From the NCBI GenBank assembly GCA_937927945.1, contig CALEYW010000076.1:1-63630 (forward strand): a stretch of 63,630 nt of DNA, in the 5' to 3' direction. Positions 51,211 through 59,060 of this stretch are shown piece by piece. Position 1 is the first letter of the stretch, and every line of letters starts with the position of its first letter. The position numbers and the translations under genes are program-made. This DNA is from an uncultured candidate division WPS-2 bacterium (GTDB lineage: Bacteria; Vulcanimicrobiota; Vulcanimicrobiia; Vulcanimicrobiales; Vulcanimicrobiaceae). The notes under the pieces are model-generated. The model made no database searches. It saw only the letters and a list, made by a program, of their open reading frames with translations, and was not told the DNA's origin.

Positions 51211-51797
51211 TGCACGCGCAGCGCGGTTCGGCGCTGTTCGAGACCACGCTGTTCCTTCCGATCGCACTGGTCGTCTTGTTCGCGGTCCTGTACTTCGCGC
51301 GCTTCGGGGTGCTCGAGGAGCGCGCCCAGACGGCGGTGCGCTACGGCGCGCTCGTCTCCTACGAGTCGGCGACGAAGTACAGCGCCGCGGACATCTACGA
51401 CGCCGTCGCTTCGCAGGCCCCACCCGTTACGGCGTGCGACCCCAGTATCGTCGCCGACACGGTGAAGGCCCTCGACGGTACCGGTCCGTCCGGCAGCGCG
51501 CAGCCCTTCTGGAAACCGGACCATCCTGCGACGGCCGGCTGTACCGTCACGACCGTCAGCTTCGGCGGCGCGTCGTGGTCTTCGTCCCACTACATCACGG
51601 TGACGCAGAACTCGGTCGGCGCCTTGATGGACGTGCCGACCTACATCACCTCGCTGCTCGGAGTCAACGGCAGCGTCTCGGCCTCGCTGGGCTATGCCCA
51701 CGCCGCGCCGCCGAGCATGATCATGTACTGCGTGAGCGACGTGGCCACAGCGGTGTCCGCCGGGCTGAACGTGACGTATAACGGCGGCAACTGCTAG
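51210..51797 (+). CDS. tadE: TadE-like pseudopilin 2
   Basis: A 195-residue pseudopilin: MHAQRG leader, then SALFE with Glu at +5, helix TTLFLPIALVVLFAVLYFAR, then RAQTAVRYGALVSYESATKY of the TadE pattern and an exported part with Cys in VTACDPS, AGCTVT and MYCVSD. The ATG overlaps the preceding stop as TAATG. Last gene of the plus-strand pilus unit. Confidence 0.83.
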   Translation: MHAQRGSALFETTLFLPIALVVLFAVLYFARFGVLEERAQTAVRYGALVSYESATKYSAADIYDAVASQAPPVTACDPSIVADTVKALDGTGPSGSAQPFWKPDHPATAGCTVTTVSFGGASWSSSHYITVTQNSVGALMDVPTYITSLLGVNGSVSASLGYAHAAPPSMIMYCVSDVATAVSAGLNVTYNGGNC

Positions 51798-51825
51798 GCC
51801 GGCGCCTCAACCGGCTTCGAGCAGT
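51790..51825. terminator. Hairpin at convergent gene ends
   Basis: Between the stop codons of tadE (plus) and the BTAD regulator (minus) lies a two-part inverted repeat: outer arms ACTGCT (51790-51795) and AGCAGT (51820-51825), inner arms GCCGG (51798-51802) and CCGGC (51811-51815). It reads the same from both sides. No T-run follows, so it would be a weak intrinsic terminator at best. Confidence 0.35.
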
Positions 51826-54569
51826 CGCTTGAGCTCGGCGGACGGTTCGACGTCGAGTTCGGTGCGCAGCAGCGCCTTGTACGCGCGGTACTCGAGGATC
51901 GCTGCGCTGCGATCGTTCGCCGCGATGTGCGCGCTTATCGTGATCTGGCGCGCGCTCTCGTCCAGCGGATCGATTTTCGTCAACGCCTGTGCGATCGCGA
52001 GCGCGCGGACGTGGTCGCCCCCGCGCAGTGCCCGCGCGGCGATGAACGCGCCGACCTCGTTCGCCGCCGCTTGGAGGGTCTGCTCGACGGGCTCGAACCA
52101 TCCCCAATCGGCGAAGGCCGCCGGCCGGCCGCGTACGAGGCTGGCGAACGTCTCTTCCAGTCGCGGCAGATCCGTCGCCGGAACCGCGTCGCGCCGGATC
52201 CGCTCGAGCGTACGATGCAGCCAGCGCAGGTCGACCTCGATCTCCGGCGCCAGCGCGTATCCGCCGCGCGAGACCACGATCGCGCCGGGGGAAGCGAGCT
52301 GCTGCCGCGTGCGGTGCACGCACATCTTCAGCGCGTTATAGGCCGATTCGTCGTGCAGATCGGGCCATAGCCGGTCGACCAGACGGTCGCGCGTCACCGC
52401 CTGCGCGTCGACGGCGAGCGCGAGGAGCAGCGCGAGCACGCCTTCGGAAACATCGATGCGCTCTTCGCCGCGCGACACCGTGCCGTCCGCGAACGAAACC
52501 ATCAGCGGAGCGTCCTCAGCGGCGACGATGATCGACGCGCGATGGCGCAGGCGGTTCACGAGCGGGGCGAGCATCCCGCGCACGTCGCCGCGTTCGGCCA
52601 GCGCTGCGACCGAGTCGCGCAGTGGAACGGACTCGATCGCATCGCACAACGCGAGCGCTTCGCGCAAGCGGACTCGCGCCGACCCGAGCTTCTCGGCGGC
52701 TGCGACGCGCGCGAGCACCTTCATCATCGGGCGGTCGGCGATGTCTGCCGCTTCGATTGCGGCCTGCACGTAGCGCGCGGCGAGGGCACCGTCCTGAGCG
52801 TCGGCGGCGGCGATCAAAAATGCGCGCGCGTCCCAGAGCGGCGCGGTGATGCGGTCGAGTCGCGGCGCACGTCCGCTCGCCGCGAGCGTAAAGCGCAGCA
52901 GCGCGGGAATGTCGTAGCGCTCGACCAGATTGACCAGACTCGTGCGGTACGCGTCGAAGAGATCGTCTTCGCCGGCGAGCCAAGAACCGAACACCGCCTC
53001 GGCCAGCGCGAGCCCGATCACCGGAACGGCGCGACCGCTGCGCGCGAGCGAGACCATCCGCTCGAGCGCATCGTGCTCCACCTCCCAGCGGGCGCGCGCC
53101 CGAGCCGCCTCCACCTCGAATCGGAGCAGCTGGGCGAGCCAGACGGGGTTGCCGTCGATCCTCCGCCGCAGCGGCCGCCACAGCTGCATGCCGTCGTCGA
53201 AGCGGCCGAGGTGCGCGAACAGCGTCAGCCGCGCCGTGAGCAGGACGAGCTCGGGACGACGCGCCGGTTCGCTGTCCTCGACCCCGGTCTCGTCCACCAA
53301 CGCGGAGGCCTCTGCGGTCCGTCCGGCGTCGAGCAGCGCGAGCACGGTGATCCCCAGCGCGACCTTCTCGAGCGCCGCCGTCTCGCCGCGCGTCGATTCC
53401 AGCAAGGAGAGGGCCTCGCGCGGGAGATTGCGCGACGGTTCGATGAGCCGGCGCGCCGATGCGACCGCCAGCCGAATCTCGGGATTCATCGAAAGCCCGG
53501 CCGCGTCGTCGCCCTCCGCGCCGCCCGGTGGACGCGTGCCGACCAGGGTCAGGAAGCCGCCTTCCACTTGCATCGCGCAGTCCGCCGCGGCGGCGTTGTC
53601 GTCGGCCGCCAGATAACATTCCGCCGCGCGCGCGAAACGCTCGTCGGCGACGAACCGCTCCGCCATCAAGCGCATCGCCGCGTTGAGCTGCCGGCGATGA
53701 CGCTGCGCGACCGTCCGCCGGATGAGCGGGTGGAGCTCGACGCGGTCCCCTCCTCCGGGACGAGCGAGCTGATGCACGCGCATCAGATCGCCGATCGCAC
53801 CGGGCTCGCCGTAGGCGGCCTCGATCTCGGCTTCGGTAAGATCGCTCCAACCGGACGCGGCGATCAGGGCGCGCAACGCGGGCGCCGGGAGCTTTGCGAT
53901 GATCTGCGCGTCGACGTAGTCGAAGAGCTCGGTCAGCAGCGCATCGGGAACCGCATCGAGCTCGGGATCGAACGCCTCTTCCTGCACGAGCCGCTGAAGA
54001 TAGAGTGCGACGACCGGCCAGCCTTCGGTCAAGCGAGAAGCCCGGAACAGTGCGGTCGTGTCCGCCGACGTCTCGGCAAACAGCTGCGCCATCTCGGCGT
54101 TGTCGAAACGAAGGTCATCGGCGCGCAGCGTTGCGACAAGATGCGGAGCGGCGAGGTCGCCGAGTTCGATGGCGAGCGCACGGCGTGCGCACATGATCAC
54201 CTTGCCCGCGGCCGGACGCGAGCGAACGAGCGCTCCCAACGCGTCGAGCACCCCCGGATCGGTCGCGTTCTCGAGGTTTTCGAGGATCAGCGTGATCGGT
54301 TCCGGGCAAGCGCTCCACGCCTCGATCAGGCCGGGCAAACCCTCTGCCTTCCCTTCCGCGAGGATCGGCACGTCGGCGAGAGCTCGTCCGAAGGCGGAAA
54401 CGTTCGGCGCACAGTTCGCGTCGACGATCGCCCAATGCGGATCTTCGCGCGCGATGCGCTGCGCGATGTAGCTCTTGCCGTAACCCGCCGGCGCGATGAG
54501 CGCGATCAGCGGCACGGCCGACCGGCGGATGCGCTGGAGCACCCGGCGCCGATCCACCAGTACGCTCAT
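51807..54569 (-). CDS. Large ATPase transcriptional regulator with C-terminal BTAD (SARP-like) domain
   Basis: A 920-residue MalT/AfsR-type regulator. The N-terminus has an NTPase of the STAND type (LIALIAPAGYGKSYIAQRIA, Walker A about 26-33; ITLILENLENATDP as Walker B). A long helical-repeat middle follows (about 250-690). Near residue 695 a winged-helix part begins (SRGEERIDVSEGVLALLLAL, RLWPDLHDESAYNALKMCVH RTRQQL) and the BTAD domain closes the protein (TKIDPLDESARQITISAHIA, LLRTELDVEPSAELKRLL). The DNA-binding domain at the C-terminal side rather than the front is an unusual order for SARPs. It may control the neighbouring pilus or the EAL gene, with which it is divergent. Confidence 0.88.
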   Translation of the reverse strand: MSVLVDRRRVLQRIRRSAVPLIALIAPAGYGKSYIAQRIAREDPHWAIVDANCAPNVSAFGRALADVPILAEGKAEGLPGLIEAWSACPEPITLILENLENATDPGVLDALGALVRSRPAAGKVIMCARRALAIELGDLAAPHLVATLRADDLRFDNAEMAQLFAETSADTTALFRASRLTEGWPVVALYLQRLVQEEAFDPELDAVPDALLTELFDYVDAQIIAKLPAPALRALIAASGWSDLTEAEIEAAYGEPGAIGDLMRVHQLARPGGGDRVELHPLIRRTVAQRHRRQLNAAMRLMAERFVADERFARAAECYLAADDNAAAADCAMQVEGGFLTLVGTRPPGGAEGDDAAGLSMNPEIRLAVASARRLIEPSRNLPREALSLLESTRGETAALEKVALGITVLALLDAGRTAEASALVDETGVEDSEPARRPELVLLTARLTLFAHLGRFDDGMQLWRPLRRRIDGNPVWLAQLLRFEVEAARARARWEVEHDALERMVSLARSGRAVPVIGLALAEAVFGSWLAGEDDLFDAYRTSLVNLVERYDIPALLRFTLAASGRAPRLDRITAPLWDARAFLIAAADAQDGALAARYVQAAIEAADIADRPMMKVLARVAAAEKLGSARVRLREALALCDAIESVPLRDSVAALAERGDVRGMLAPLVNRLRHRASIIVAAEDAPLMVSFADGTVSRGEERIDVSEGVLALLLALAVDAQAVTRDRLVDRLWPDLHDESAYNALKMCVHRTRQQLASPGAIVVSRGGYALAPEIEVDLRWLHRTLERIRRDAVPATDLPRLEETFASLVRGRPAAFADWGWFEPVEQTLQAAANEVGAFIAARALRGGDHVRALAIAQALTKIDPLDESARQITISAHIAANDRSAAILEYRAYKALLRTELDVEPSAELKRLLEAG

Positions 54570-54677
54570 GATTGGTCTTTGCCGTAAATGCGGTGCGACA
54601 AACGTTCATGCGCCCCGAAGCGGGCGAGCGGTGGCACGCGAGGTTGTGCTCAATTGACCGTACTCGGGGGCGTCGAC

Positions 54678-56999
54678 GTGGTACGGTCCATTGAGGTGAA
54701 GTCTGTTTTTCGATCGCTCCGGTCCCGCGCGGGCGCGCTGAAGCTCCTCGTCGTCAACCGGCTCGGCAACGATTCGCGTCTCGAAGACGCGCACGCTCGG
54801 TTGAGCAGGCTGCTGACGAATGTCGACAGCGCGTTGGCGTCGTTCTCCCTAGAAGAGAAGCGATACGAATACGTCAGTCCGGGACTGCACCGCATCTTTG
54901 GGCGTTCCGTCGACGGCTTCGGCGAGGATCTTCTGTGGATCGACACGGTCCACGCGGACGACGTCGAGCGCGTCGCCGCGGCGCGCGAGGCGCTCTTCGT
55001 CATGGGTTCGGCGGAGGTCGACTACCGCGTCGGCCATCCCGACGGCCGGCTCGGCTGGGTCATTCATCGTGCAAAGCTGTGGTACGACAGCGACGGCCGG
55101 CCCACGCGCATCGACACCATCGCGACCGACGTCACCGACCGCGTTGAACAGCAGCGCCAGGTCGTGCGCCTCAGCCGTATCCGCGATGTCCTCTCAGCGG
55201 TGAACTCCGCGATCGTGCGCATCACGGAGCCCGCGCTGTTACTCCAAGAAGCGTGCCGGATCGTCACGCGTGTCGGCGGTCTGCGGGTCGGAATCGTGGT
55301 CTCGGTCGACGTGACCGCAGGAAAGGCCGACATCCGAGCGCTGATCGGGGAATACCGGCGCGACTTGGTCGAGAAGGCGCTCGCGGGCATCCTCGCCGAC
55401 CCGCAGGCGGCTCCAGGAATTCTCGCGGAGTCGCTGCGGAGCGGCCGTCCCGTCGTCGCAAACGACCTCGAGATCTCCGCGCTGCGCCTTCCGGAACACC
55501 AGGAGCTTTTAGCGACCGGGGTCCGGTCGCTCGCGACCTTCCCGTTCTCGATCGACGAGTCGCGCAAAGGTGCGCTGCTCTTGGCATCCGACGAACGTGA
55601 CTTCTTCAGCGACGAGGAGGTCGAGCTCTTCTCGGGGCTCACCAGCAATCTCGCGTTCGCCCTCGAGCTCGCCGCGAAGCGAAGCCGCATAGAATACCTC
55701 TCGTACTACGATCCGCTGACCGACCTTCCCAATCGGACGCTCGCGCTCGACCGCCTCAGCCTCGGGATCGCCGCCGCGGCACGGCGCGGCGAGCGCCTAG
55801 CGCTGATCGTCTTCGACATCCATCGGTTCGCAACGGTGAACCTGACCTTTGGCGATGCAGCCGGCGATACGGTGCTTCGAGCGGTCGCCCAACGTCTGCG
55901 CGACGAAATCGGGATCTACCATATCGCGCGCATCGCAGGCGATCGCTTCGCGCTGGTGATCCCGCAACTGCACGAGCTGCGCGAGGTGACCGAGATCTTG
56001 AGTCCGGCCGGGCTCAAGCTGCTGGCCGAACCGGTCTGGGTCGGCCAGCGCGAGCTGCGCATCACTGCGCACGTCGGGTGCGCCGTATACCCCGACGACG
56101 GCGCCACCGCCGACGTGATATTTCGCAATGCGGAAGGCGCAGTGCAAAGCGCAAAGACCGCCGACGTGCCATACCGGTTCTACGCGCCCGAACTGAACGA
56201 GCGGCTGAGCCGACGTCTGCACTTGGACGGACGCCTGCGCCGCGCGGCGGCGAAACACGAGTTCGTCCTGCACTATCAACCGAAAGTCGAGTTGCTCTCG
56301 GGCGCCCTCACCGGCGTCGAAGCCTTGCTGCGGTGGGCCGATCCGGAGCGACCCGTTTCGCTCGTCTCGCCGGCCGAGTTCATCCCGATACTCGAAGACA
56401 CGGGGCTGATCGTCGAGGTCGGACGCTGGGTGCTCGAGGAGGCAACGCGACAGTACAACGCGTGGTACATGGCCGGTCTGGCGGTACCGCGCATCGCCGT
56501 GAACGTTTCACCGGTCCAATTGGGGCACGGCACCCTGGTCGACGACGTGATCAACGCGACCCGCCCCTACGGTACGCGGAGCGGCATCGACTTGGAGGTG
56601 ACCGAGACGTCGTTGATGATGAACGTCGCCGCCGCGATCGAGACGCTGCGGCAGATTCGCGACCTCGGCTTCGGTGTCGAAATCGCGATCGACGATTTCG
56701 GAACCGGCTACTCGTCGCTCTCCTATCTCATCCAGCTGCCGATCAGCGCTCTCAAGATCGACCGCACCTTCATCGACGGGATGATCCGGAACGCCGATAC
56801 GCGCACCATCGTCTCGACCGTGATCTCGCTTGGCCGCGAGCTGCGCCTGCGCGTCATCGCGGAGGGAGTCGAGACGGACGCACAAGCAATGATGCTGCGC
56901 CGGCTGCGCTGCGACCAGATGCAGGGCTTTCTGATCGGCCGCCCGATGCCGGCGGCCGATCTGGCGCTGCTCCTCCACCCTCGCGACGCCGCCGTCTGA
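54678..56999 (+). CDS. PAS-GAF-GGDEF-EAL protein, probable c-di-GMP phosphodiesterase
   Basis: About 773 residues. A PAS-type domain (YEYVSPGLHRIFGRSVDGFG; DSDGRPTRIDTIATDVTDR) is followed by GAF (LLLQEACRIVTRVGGLRVGI; LFSGLTSNLAFALELAAKR), GGDEF and EAL. The GGDEF signature is degenerate (RIAGDRFALVIPQ), so cyclase activity is unlikely. EAL residues are kept: GVEALLRW, NVSPVQLG, EVTETSLMMN, AIDDFGTGYSSLSYL, KIDRTFIDG and VIAEGVET. It would therefore degrade c-di-GMP under PAS/GAF control. GTG 54678 has GGGGG 7 bases upstream; an ATG at 54588 without such a site is the alternative. Confidence 0.9.
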   Translation: MVRSIEVKSVFRSLRSRAGALKLLVVNRLGNDSRLEDAHARLSRLLTNVDSALASFSLEEKRYEYVSPGLHRIFGRSVDGFGEDLLWIDTVHADDVERVAAAREALFVMGSAEVDYRVGHPDGRLGWVIHRAKLWYDSDGRPTRIDTIATDVTDRVEQQRQVVRLSRIRDVLSAVNSAIVRITEPALLLQEACRIVTRVGGLRVGIVVSVDVTAGKADIRALIGEYRRDLVEKALAGILADPQAAPGILAESLRSGRPVVANDLEISALRLPEHQELLATGVRSLATFPFSIDESRKGALLLASDERDFFSDEEVELFSGLTSNLAFALELAAKRSRIEYLSYYDPLTDLPNRTLALDRLSLGIAAAARRGERLALIVFDIHRFATVNLTFGDAAGDTVLRAVAQRLRDEIGIYHIARIAGDRFALVIPQLHELREVTEILSPAGLKLLAEPVWVGQRELRITAHVGCAVYPDDGATADVIFRNAEGAVQSAKTADVPYRFYAPELNERLSRRLHLDGRLRRAAAKHEFVLHYQPKVELLSGALTGVEALLRWADPERPVSLVSPAEFIPILEDTGLIVEVGRWVLEEATRQYNAWYMAGLAVPRIAVNVSPVQLGHGTLVDDVINATRPYGTRSGIDLEVTETSLMMNVAAAIETLRQIRDLGFGVEIAIDDFGTGYSSLSYLIQLPISALKIDRTFIDGMIRNADTRTIVSTVISLGRELRLRVIAEGVETDAQAMMLRRLRCDQMQGFLIGRPMPAADLALLLHPRDAAV

Positions 57000-57006
57000 G
57001 TCGCAA

Positions 57007-57423
57007 TCACGGCTTGTTGATGGTGCCGCGACAGCCAAGCACCTTGCACGAGCAACGCTTCCGGTCGGAGTGCATGGTGGAGACGTAGTCGAGCGTGATC
57101 TCCTCACCTGGCCGGATATCGCGCAGCGCGAGCACCAGCAAGTGGCGGCGGACCGTTTTCATGAAGCAGTTCGGCCGGCACGAGTGGTTAATGTAATGCG
57201 TGCCGTTGCCGCCGTGGGTACCGTCGATGCTCCAGCGTCCGTCGAGTCCGCTGATTCGGAGGATGCGACGGCGCCCGCGACGCTCGGCTTCCGTATTGGT
57301 GATTTTCTCGCCGGTGTATTCCGCGATCTTCTTGCCGCGCGCGAAAGGGACGGTCGCGAAACATCCCTTCCCGTGAATGACGGACTTCGCGACCGTCAGT
57401 CCGGGCGCGAGATCGGTTCTCAT
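57007..57423 (-). CDS. SET-domain protein (protein lysine methyltransferase-like)
   Basis: A 138-residue minimal SET domain: SVIHGKGCFATVPFARGKKI AEYTGE at the start, THYINHSCRPNCFMKTV (NHSCxPNC, residues 79-86), RDIRPGEEITLDY (SAM/substrate site, Tyr113), and a post-SET zinc cluster CSCKVLGCRGTINKP. All hallmark residues for SAM binding are kept. Bacterial copies are scattered and often thought to come by transfer from eukaryotes or chlamydiae; a target protein cannot be named. Convergent with the EAL gene, divergent from the ArsR gene. Confidence 0.9.
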   Translation of the reverse strand: MRTDLAPGLTVAKSVIHGKGCFATVPFARGKKIAEYTGEKITNTEAERRGRRRILRISGLDGRWSIDGTHGGNGTHYINHSCRPNCFMKTVRRHLLVLALRDIRPGEEITLDYVSTMHSDRKRCSCKVLGCRGTINKP

Positions 57424-57511
57424 CGATCGCCTTCGACGACGTTCACGGTTCGAAGTACTTGCATGAGCTTGGACCCTAGCCTTTCCCTTGACAGGGCTTT
57501 CCGATCGTGAT

Positions 57512-57531
57512 AGTTAAGTTTACACTTAACT
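57512..57531 (+). promoter_or_regulatory. ArsR-type operator and promoter upstream of the regulator at 57535
   Basis: A perfect inverted repeat AGTTAAG (57512-57518) and CTTAACT (57525-57531) with six bases between, ending three bases before the ATG at 57535. A consensus -35 TTGACA lies at 57488-57493. The repeat would cover the -10/start region, so the ArsR product probably represses itself. It is AT-rich against a GC-rich background, which makes chance unlikely. Confidence 0.7.
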
Positions 57532-57534
57532 GAT

Positions 57535-57867
57535 ATGACGGCTTCGATCGATACTTTGTTCGCGGCTCTGGCAGACCCGACGCGCCGGCTCATGGTCGAG
57601 CGGTTGAGCCGCGGACCGGCAACGGTCAGCGAACTCGCCAAGCCGCTCGCCATGTCGCTCCCGGCGGTGATTCAGCACCTCCAGGTCCTCGAAACCAGCG
57701 GCTTGGTCCGGTCCGAGAAGGCGGGGCGGGTCCGCACGTGCCGCATCGTGCCGAAGGCGCTGCGGACGGCCGAAGATTGGATCGCGGCGCGGCGTTCGAC
57801 CTGGGAGCGCAGGCTCGATCGGCTCGCCGACGTTCTCGCAGAAGACGCATTCAACGAAGGGACATAA
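57535..57867 (+). CDS. ArsR-family (SdpR-like) transcriptional repressor
   Basis: A 110-residue winged-helix protein: LFAALADPTRRLMVERLSRG, VSELAKPLAMSLPAVIQHLQ (recognition helix) and LVRSEKAGRVRTCRIVPKAL. No metal-binding Cys, so it is of the non-metal kind normally followed by an SRPBCC (AHSA1) gene. Here the next gene is a VOC protein 122 bases on, so the usual partner is missing or lost. A clear operator precedes it. Confidence 0.9.
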   Translation: MTASIDTLFAALADPTRRLMVERLSRGPATVSELAKPLAMSLPAVIQHLQVLETSGLVRSEKAGRVRTCRIVPKALRTAEDWIAARRSTWERRLDRLADVLAEDAFNEGT

Positions 57868-57989
57868 CGATCGGCGCAGCCTGCGGCCTCGCTCGCCGGG
57901 CCCTCATGGTAAGAAGCGCTCACTTGACATAGGAAACCAGGTCATCGACGAATACGTTTGCAAACGAAGACCGCCACGGAGATCAGACG

Positions 57990-58346
57990 ATGGGCTTTCC
58001 GGTCGTGCACTTCGAGGTGATTGGGAAAGACGCGCAGGCGCTCAAGGATTTCTACAAGGGAGCCTTCGACTGGGAGATCGGCCCGTCGATGACGGACGCC
58101 AACAATTATTCGATGGCGTTGCCTCAGGCCGAGGGCGGGATCAATGGCGGGATCGGCGGCGGCATGACGGGCTATGACGGGCACGTCACATTCTATGTTG
58201 GCGTTCCGAACCTGGACGCGCTCACGAAGATTCAGAGCCTCGGCGGCAGCACGATGATGCCGCCGGACCAAATCCCGGGCGGCCCGCGCATTGCGATGTT
58301 CTCCGATCCCGAGGGCCACACCATCGGCCTCGTCGAGACACCGTAG
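57990..58346 (+). CDS. VOC-family (glyoxalase-like) protein
   Basis: A 118-residue vicinal-oxygen-chelate protein: VVHFEVIGKDAQALKDFYKG AFDWEIG (repeat one), HVTFYVGVPNLDALTKIQSL and GGPRIAMFSDPEGHTIGLVE (repeat two, with the usual His/Glu metal positions). Such small VOC proteins are often of unknown substrate. The preceding gap holds a TTGACA at 57924-57929 but no convincing -10. Confidence 0.88.
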   Translation: MGFPVVHFEVIGKDAQALKDFYKGAFDWEIGPSMTDANNYSMALPQAEGGINGGIGGGMTGYDGHVTFYVGVPNLDALTKIQSLGGSTMMPPDQIPGGPRIAMFSDPEGHTIGLVETP

Positions 58347-58397
58347 CGCTCGCAGACCTCTCCCGCGTCGCGCGTCGCCGTGGGTACGATCGTCCCG

Positions 58398-59030
58398 ATG
58401 AGCAGCGGCTCGGCGGCCGATTTTCTCCCGGCGCGACGGACGCTCGCGACCTTGCGGAAAGCGGCCGCGCATTGTCGCGGCTGCGACCTCTACAAAGACG
58501 CGACGCAGACGGTGTTCGGCGAAGGAAACCCGCACGCCATCGCGATGTTCGTGGGCGAGCAGCCCGGTGACCAGGAAGATCGGGAAGGGCACCCGTTCGT
58601 CGGTCCCGCCGGGAAGCTGCTGCACGACGCGATGCGCGCGGCGAAGATCTCGGCCGACGACGTCTACATCACGAACGCGGTCAAGCACTTCAAGTTCGTG
58701 TGGCGCGGGAAACGACGCATCCATGCCAAGCCGAAACGCATCGAGGTGCGCGCCTGCGAACCGTGGCTCGTCGAAGAGATCGCCCAGATTCGCCCGCAGC
58801 TCGTCGTAGCACTCGGCGCGACCGCGGCGCAGGCTCTGCTGGGGCCGACGTTCCGGATAACCGAGCGCCGCGGCGAGCTGGTCGAATCCGCATATGCCGA
58901 GCGCGTCGTAGCGACCGTCCATCCGTCCTCGATCCTGCGCGCCCGCGACGACGATTCGCGGCGCGTGGAGATGGCCGCCTTCGTCGACGACCTGCGCATC
59001 GTCGCGGACCTGATGCGCTCGCCGGCATAG
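58398..59030 (+). CDS. udgX: UdgX-type uracil-DNA glycosylase
   Basis: A 210-residue family-4-like uracil-DNA glycosylase of the UdgX subgroup. Motif A is FVGEQPGDQEDREGHPFVGP (about 52-70), motif B is VATVHPSSILRA (about 171-182), and Cys26/Cys29 (CRGC) with Cys120 fit the Fe-S cluster. The decisive mark is the R-loop NAVKHFKF...GKRRIH, in which the His of RRIH (residue 109 here) is the residue that links covalently to uracil-DNA in mycobacterial UdgX. So this enzyme probably traps uracil sites rather than simply releasing uracil. The ATG at 58398 is preferred to a GTG 18 bases upstream. Confidence 0.9.
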   Translation: MSSGSAADFLPARRTLATLRKAAAHCRGCDLYKDATQTVFGEGNPHAIAMFVGEQPGDQEDREGHPFVGPAGKLLHDAMRAAKISADDVYITNAVKHFKFVWRGKRRIHAKPKRIEVRACEPWLVEEIAQIRPQLVVALGATAAQALLGPTFRITERRGELVESAYAERVVATVHPSSILRARDDDSRRVEMAAFVDDLRIVADLMRSPA

Positions 59031-59060
59031 CCGGCGGCCCGCTTCGAGGCTTGGATCGGT

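Noticed and set aside
56991..57013. GCCGT/ACGGC repeat between the EAL and SET genes followed by TTGTTG
   Set aside because: Only five pairs with a 13-base loop and a weak T stretch; not convincing as a terminator.
57924..57929. TTGACA before the VOC gene
   Set aside because: No acceptable -10 at 16-19 bases; one hexamer alone is not enough.
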